Below, in pieces: positions 6,616 to 9,506 of a stretch of 9,506 nt of DNA. A program made the translations under genes and the position numbers. Within the stretch, counting starts at the first letter, position 1, and each line of letters begins with the position of its first letter. Below the pieces are notes generated by a model. The model did no database searches. It saw nothing but the letters and a program-made list of their open reading frames with translations, and was not told the DNA's origin. Source of the DNA: an uncultured Acidimicrobiaceae bacterium (GTDB taxonomy: Bacteria > Actinomycetota > Acidimicrobiia > Acidimicrobiales > Microtrichaceae); contig CALMLJ010000135.1 of the NCBI GenBank assembly GCA_937868025.1, positions 1-9,506 of the forward strand, read 5' to 3'.

Positions 6616-8519
6616 TGACCGACCAGACCAACGACCACACCGACGACACACCCGTCGTGAAGACCGAGGTCGTGCGCGAGGCCCGCCAGGCGGCGGGCGG
6701 CCGCATGGGCGGTATGGCGGGGATGCCGACCGAGAAGTCGAAGGACTTCGCGGGCTCCACCCGCCGCCTGATGAGCCGCCTCACCCCTGAGCGCCCCGGC
6801 GTGACCGCCGTGCTCCTGTTCGCCGTGATCAGCGTGACGTTGTCGGTCATCGGCCCCAAGGTGTTGGGCCACGCCACCGACATCCTGTTCAAGGGCATCA
6901 TGGCCAAGTTCCGCGGCACCGGCAGCATCGACTTCGATGACATGCGCAACGTCCTCCTCGCCGCACTCGGCATCTACGTCGTCTCCGCTGCGTTCCAGTG
7001 GCTGCAGGCGTTCCTGCTGGCCGGGGTCGTGCAACGAACGATGCTGCGTCTGCGCGCCGAGGTCGAGGACAAGCTGCACCGCCTCCCCCTCAGCTACGTC
7101 GACGGCCAGCCTCGCGGCGACCTCCTGAGCCGCGTCACCAACGACATCGACAACATCGCGCAGAGCCTCCAGCAGACCCTCAGCCAACTGCTCACGTCGG
7201 TGCTGTCACTGCTCGGTGTGCTGATCATGATGTTCGTGATCTCACCGCTGTTGGCGCTGGTCGCGCTGATCACCATCCCCGCCTCCCTCGTCCTCATCAA
7301 GACGATCACCGGTCGGTCGAAGAAGAAGTTCATCGCCCAGTGGGCCCACACCGGGGCGCTCAACGCGCAGGTCGAGGAGGCGTTCACCGGCCACAACCTC
7401 GTGAAGGTGTTCGGTCGGCAGGCCGACGTCGAGGCCCGGTTCGGCCGCAAGAACGAGGAGCTGTTCGACGCCGGGTTCCAGGCGCAGTTCATCTCGGGTG
7501 TGATCCAGCCGGCGATGATGTTCCTCGGCAACCTCAACTACGTCGTGATCGCGGTCGTCGGCGGCCTCCGGGTCGCGTCGGGCGCGCTGTCGCTCGGCGA
7601 CGTGCAGGCGTTCATCCAGTACTCCCGCCAGTTCACGATGCCGCTGACCCAGCTCGCCTCGATGATCAACGTGTTCCAGTCCGGTGTGGCGTCGGCCGAG
7701 CGGGTGTTCGAGCTCCTCGACGCCCCCGAGCAGGAGCTCGAGGAGGATACCGCCGGCCGCGACGTCGAGGTGCGGGGTCGTGTCGAGTTCGAGCACATCT
7801 CGTTCTCCTACGACCCGGCCAACCCGCTGATCCAGGATCTCTCGCTCGTCGCCGAGCCCGGCCAGACCGTCGCCATCGTCGGCCCGACCGGCGCCGGCAA
7901 GACGACGCTCGTCAACCTCATCATGCGGTTCTACGAGCTCGACGACGGCCGGATCACCCTCGACGGCCGCGACATCGCCAAGATGCCCCGCAACCAGCTC
8001 CGCTCCGAGATCGGCATGGTGCTGCAGGACACGTGGCTGTTCGGCGGCACGATCCGCGAGAACATCCTCTACGGCAACCTCGACGCGACCGAGGAGCAGA
8101 TGCTCGCCGCGGCCCGGGCGACCTATGTCGACCGGTTCGTGCACTCGCTGCCCGACGGGTACGACACCCGCATCGACGACGAGGGCGGCACGGTGTCGGC
8201 CGGCGAGAAGCAGCTGCTCACGATCGCCCGGGCGTTCCTCGCCGACCCCGCGATCCTCATCCTCGACGAGGCGACCAGCTCGGTCGACACCCGTACCGAG
8301 GTGCTCATCCAGAGCGCCATGGCCGCGCTGCGCTCGCAGCGCACGAGCTTCGTGATCGCCCACCGCCTGTCCACCATCCGCGACGCCGACACGATCCTGG
8401 TGATGGAAGCCGGCCGCATCGTGGAGCAGGGCAACCACGAGCAGCTGCTGGCCGCCGACGGCGCCTACGCCCGTCTCTACAACGCCCAGTTCGCCGCGGC
8501 AGCCGCCGAGGTGGCATAG
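6615..8519 (+). CDS. ABC exporter half-transporter, catalytic-site subunit of a heterodimeric pair
   Basis: This 634-residue half-transporter starts at an ATG sharing one base with the previous stop (TGATG), with GAGG at 6604-6607 as ribosome site, so the two subunits should be made together. A polar N-terminal tail of about 60 residues contains Gly/Met-rich GGRMGGMAGMPTEKSKDF before the first membrane segment (about 63-82). The ATPase domain has Walker A GPTGAGKT (423-430), Q-loop LQDTWLFGG, and Walker B ILILDE with catalytic Glu552. The switch residue is His583 in IAHRLSTI. Its signature motif is altered to VSAGEKQ (527-533) instead of LSGGQ. This is the complement of the first subunit's defects: its Walker motifs plus the partner's VSGGQ would form the single hydrolytic site. 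It is probably a membrane heterodimer exporting a ligand sensed by the upstream TetR protein (inference). Confidence 0.94.
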   Translation: MTDQTNDHTDDTPVVKTEVVREARQAAGGRMGGMAGMPTEKSKDFAGSTRRLMSRLTPERPGVTAVLLFAVISVTLSVIGPKVLGHATDILFKGIMAKFRGTGSIDFDDMRNVLLAALGIYVVSAAFQWLQAFLLAGVVQRTMLRLRAEVEDKLHRLPLSYVDGQPRGDLLSRVTNDIDNIAQSLQQTLSQLLTSVLSLLGVLIMMFVISPLLALVALITIPASLVLIKTITGRSKKKFIAQWAHTGALNAQVEEAFTGHNLVKVFGRQADVEARFGRKNEELFDAGFQAQFISGVIQPAMMFLGNLNYVVIAVVGGLRVASGALSLGDVQAFIQYSRQFTMPLTQLASMINVFQSGVASAERVFELLDAPEQELEEDTAGRDVEVRGRVEFEHISFSYDPANPLIQDLSLVAEPGQTVAIVGPTGAGKTTLVNLIMRFYELDDGRITLDGRDIAKMPRNQLRSEIGMVLQDTWLFGGTIRENILYGNLDATEEQMLAAARATYVDRFVHSLPDGYDTRIDDEGGTVSAGEKQLLTIARAFLADPAILILDEATSSVDTRTEVLIQSAMAALRSQRTSFVIAHRLSTIRDADTILVMEAGRIVEQGNHEQLLAADGAYARLYNAQFAAAAAEVA

Positions 8520-8546
8520 GGCCCGACCCACCCGGTTCCGTGGCGA
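8520..8546. other. Short tail-to-tail intergenic gap
   Basis: Twenty-seven bases separate the stop of the + strand ABC gene from the stop of the - strand response regulator. Apart from an imperfect CCAC/GTGG pairing (8528-8531 with 8540-8543) I see no strong hairpin and no T-run, so no conventional intrinsic terminator can be called for either transcript. Confidence 0.5.
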
Positions 8547-9278
8547 TCAGGCGCTCTCGTGACCCGGGGGGAGCCTGAGGCTGTAGCCGACGCCGCGGAC
8601 CGTGTGGATCAGCGGCGGGTCGTACTCGTCGACCTTGTGGCGCAGGTAGCTGATGTAGGTCTCGAGGACGCTGGCGTTGCCCGCGAACGTGTAGTCCCAC
8701 ACGTGTTCGAGGATCTGGTCGCGGGTGAGCACCCGGCGCGAGTTCGACAGCAGATAGTGCAACAGCTTGTACTCGGTCGGCGTCAGTTCGATCAGGTGAC
8801 CGGCGCGCCACACGTCACGGGTCTCCTCGTCGAGCTCGAGGTCGGCGTAGGAGAGCTTCTGCTCCCCCGGGCCCGTGCCACTCGAGCGGCGGAGCACCGC
8901 TTTCACCCGCTCGATCAGCTCCTCGATGCTGAACGGCTTGGTGACGTAGTCGTCGCTGCCGAGCCGGAGGCCCTCGACCTTGTCGCTCGTCGTGTCGCGG
9001 GCTGTGAGGAAGATGACCGGGACCCGAGTGCCCGCGCCCTCGGCCTGGCGGAGGCGTCGAGCCACCTCGAACCCGTCGAGGTCGGGCAGCATCACGTCGA
9101 GCACCACGAGGTCGGGGCGCCGGTTGGCGATCGCGTCGAGCGCGCCGCGCCCCGATGCCGCCCGATCCACCTCGAAGCCGTTGAACCCGAGACCCATGGC
9201 GACCATCTCACTGATGTGCTCCTCGTCGTCGACCACGAGGACGTAGGGCTGGGTTCCGTTGGTACTGGGGGTTGCCAT
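8547..9278 (-). CDS. OmpR/PhoB-family two-component response regulator
   Basis: This 243-residue protein has a receiver domain followed by a winged-helix DNA-binding domain. Receiver residues are complete: acidic pocket Asp17-Asp18, phosphoacceptor Asp61 in VVLDVMLPDLDGFEV, Thr92 in FLTAR, and Lys114 in DDYVTKPF with aromatic switch Tyr111. The C-terminal domain shows LTPTEYKLLHYLL, the VLTRDQILEHVWDY segment, YISYLRHKVD and the terminal TVRGVGYSLR wing, all typical of OmpR/PhoB regulators. It should be phosphorylated by a HisKA-type kinase and bind promoter DNA as a dimer. The ATG at 9278 is chosen because the receiver fold begins about ten residues later. The frame stays open upstream to 9440, but that extension (RSLSTSILRVGR and so on) resembles no receiver sequence. 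No histidine kinase follows it. It resembles MprA/PrrA/TcrX-type actinobacterial regulators, but I cannot assign a specific orthologue. Confidence 0.95.
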   Translation of the reverse strand: MATPSTNGTQPYVLVVDDEEHISEMVAMGLGFNGFEVDRAASGRGALDAIANRRPDLVVLDVMLPDLDGFEVARRLRQAEGAGTRVPVIFLTARDTTSDKVEGLRLGSDDYVTKPFSIEELIERVKAVLRRSSGTGPGEQKLSYADLELDEETRDVWRAGHLIELTPTEYKLLHYLLSNSRRVLTRDQILEHVWDYTFAGNASVLETYISYLRHKVDEYDPPLIHTVRGVGYSLRLPPGHESA

Positions 9279-9506
9279 GGGCCCATGGTGACGCAGGTCG
9301 ACCCGGGAGTGGGGTGCATCTCGCGGACTTCTTACGGTCCGGGCGATTCGGAGCGAACTCCCAGAATCCACTCTGCCGACGCGGAGAATCGAGGTCGACA
9401 GTGAACGGGTGGCCATCGCACTCCGTCCTTCGATCGTCACCCGCCGGACGCGGGTGCGTCAGACTGCTCGGGATGCCCGACTGCCCCGCACCCGCCATCG
9501 GATGAC
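9279..9506. other. Upstream region of the response regulator, no supported gene
   Basis: No reading frame here has a recognisable domain or convincing ribosome site. The region should hold the promoter of the leftward regulator, but I could not identify a credible -35/-10 pair. A short inverted repeat, CGGAC at 9324-9328 and GTCCG at 9337-9341 around an 8-base loop, lies 46-63 bases upstream of the start codon. It is too short to interpret. Confidence 0.4.

Noticed and set aside
7242..8531. A 429-residue - strand open frame opposite the second ABC gene
   Set aside because: It is an antisense shadow with low-complexity Asp/Gly/Val-rich sequence, overlapping a certain exporter gene.
9324..9341. 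Short inverted repeat CGGAC/GTCCG upstream of the response regulator as an operator or terminator
   Set aside because: A 5-bp stem with an 8-base loop is expected by chance in GC-rich DNA.
8559..9404. A 281-residue + strand open frame across the response regulator
   Set aside because: The - strand frame carries every expected receiver and winged-helix residue, while the + strand frame has no domain.
9279..9440. N-terminal extension of the response regulator up to an ATG at 9440
   Set aside because: The extra 54 residues show no domain or signal sequence, and the receiver begins normally after the ATG at 9278.
1..9506. CRISPR arrays, tRNA or rRNA genes, insertion sequences, prophage or attachment sites
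   Set aside because: I saw no spaced direct repeats, cloverleaf-like or rRNA-like segments, transposase or integrase motifs, or terminal inverted repeats on reading both strands.

Overview
The window is very GC-rich, with G/C at most third codon positions and long spurious open frames on the opposite strands. Together with the gene families present, this suggests a high-GC actinomycete. An Acidimicrobiia/Ilumatobacter-like lineage is a guess, because there is no rRNA or marker gene here to fix it.

Left part (43-4162, + strand): two overlapping paralogous genes encode large histidine-kinase-like proteins of about 701 and 677 residues. Each ends in a HisKA_3-type phosphoacceptor segment followed by a GHKL ATPase domain, the NarL/DesK/MacS-like class. 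In front of this, each appears to carry two copies of a weakly hydrophobic sensor-plus-dimerisation module, and the first copy has lost its phosphoacceptor His. No LuxR-type response regulator lies next to them in the window; a partner may lie left of base 1.

Middle part (4188-8519, + strand): a TetR-family regulator sits directly upstream of two half-size ABC exporter genes, in one apparent operon. A perfect 18-bp inverted repeat lies at the tetR promoter and is the likely autoregulatory operator. The two ABC proteins show the complementary motif losses of a heterodimeric exporter of the TM287/288, LmrCD or BmrCD kind. The first subunit has a degenerate Walker B and switch residue. The second has a degenerate signature motif but an intact catalytic Glu and His. 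The simplest reading is a ligand-relieved TetR switch controlling export of a drug-like or lipid-like compound. The substrate cannot be read from the sequence.

Right part (8547-9278, - strand): a complete OmpR/PhoB-family response regulator lies tail-to-tail with the second ABC gene. Its cognate kinase is not in the window. The last 228 bases are the regulator's upstream region and hold no gene I can support.
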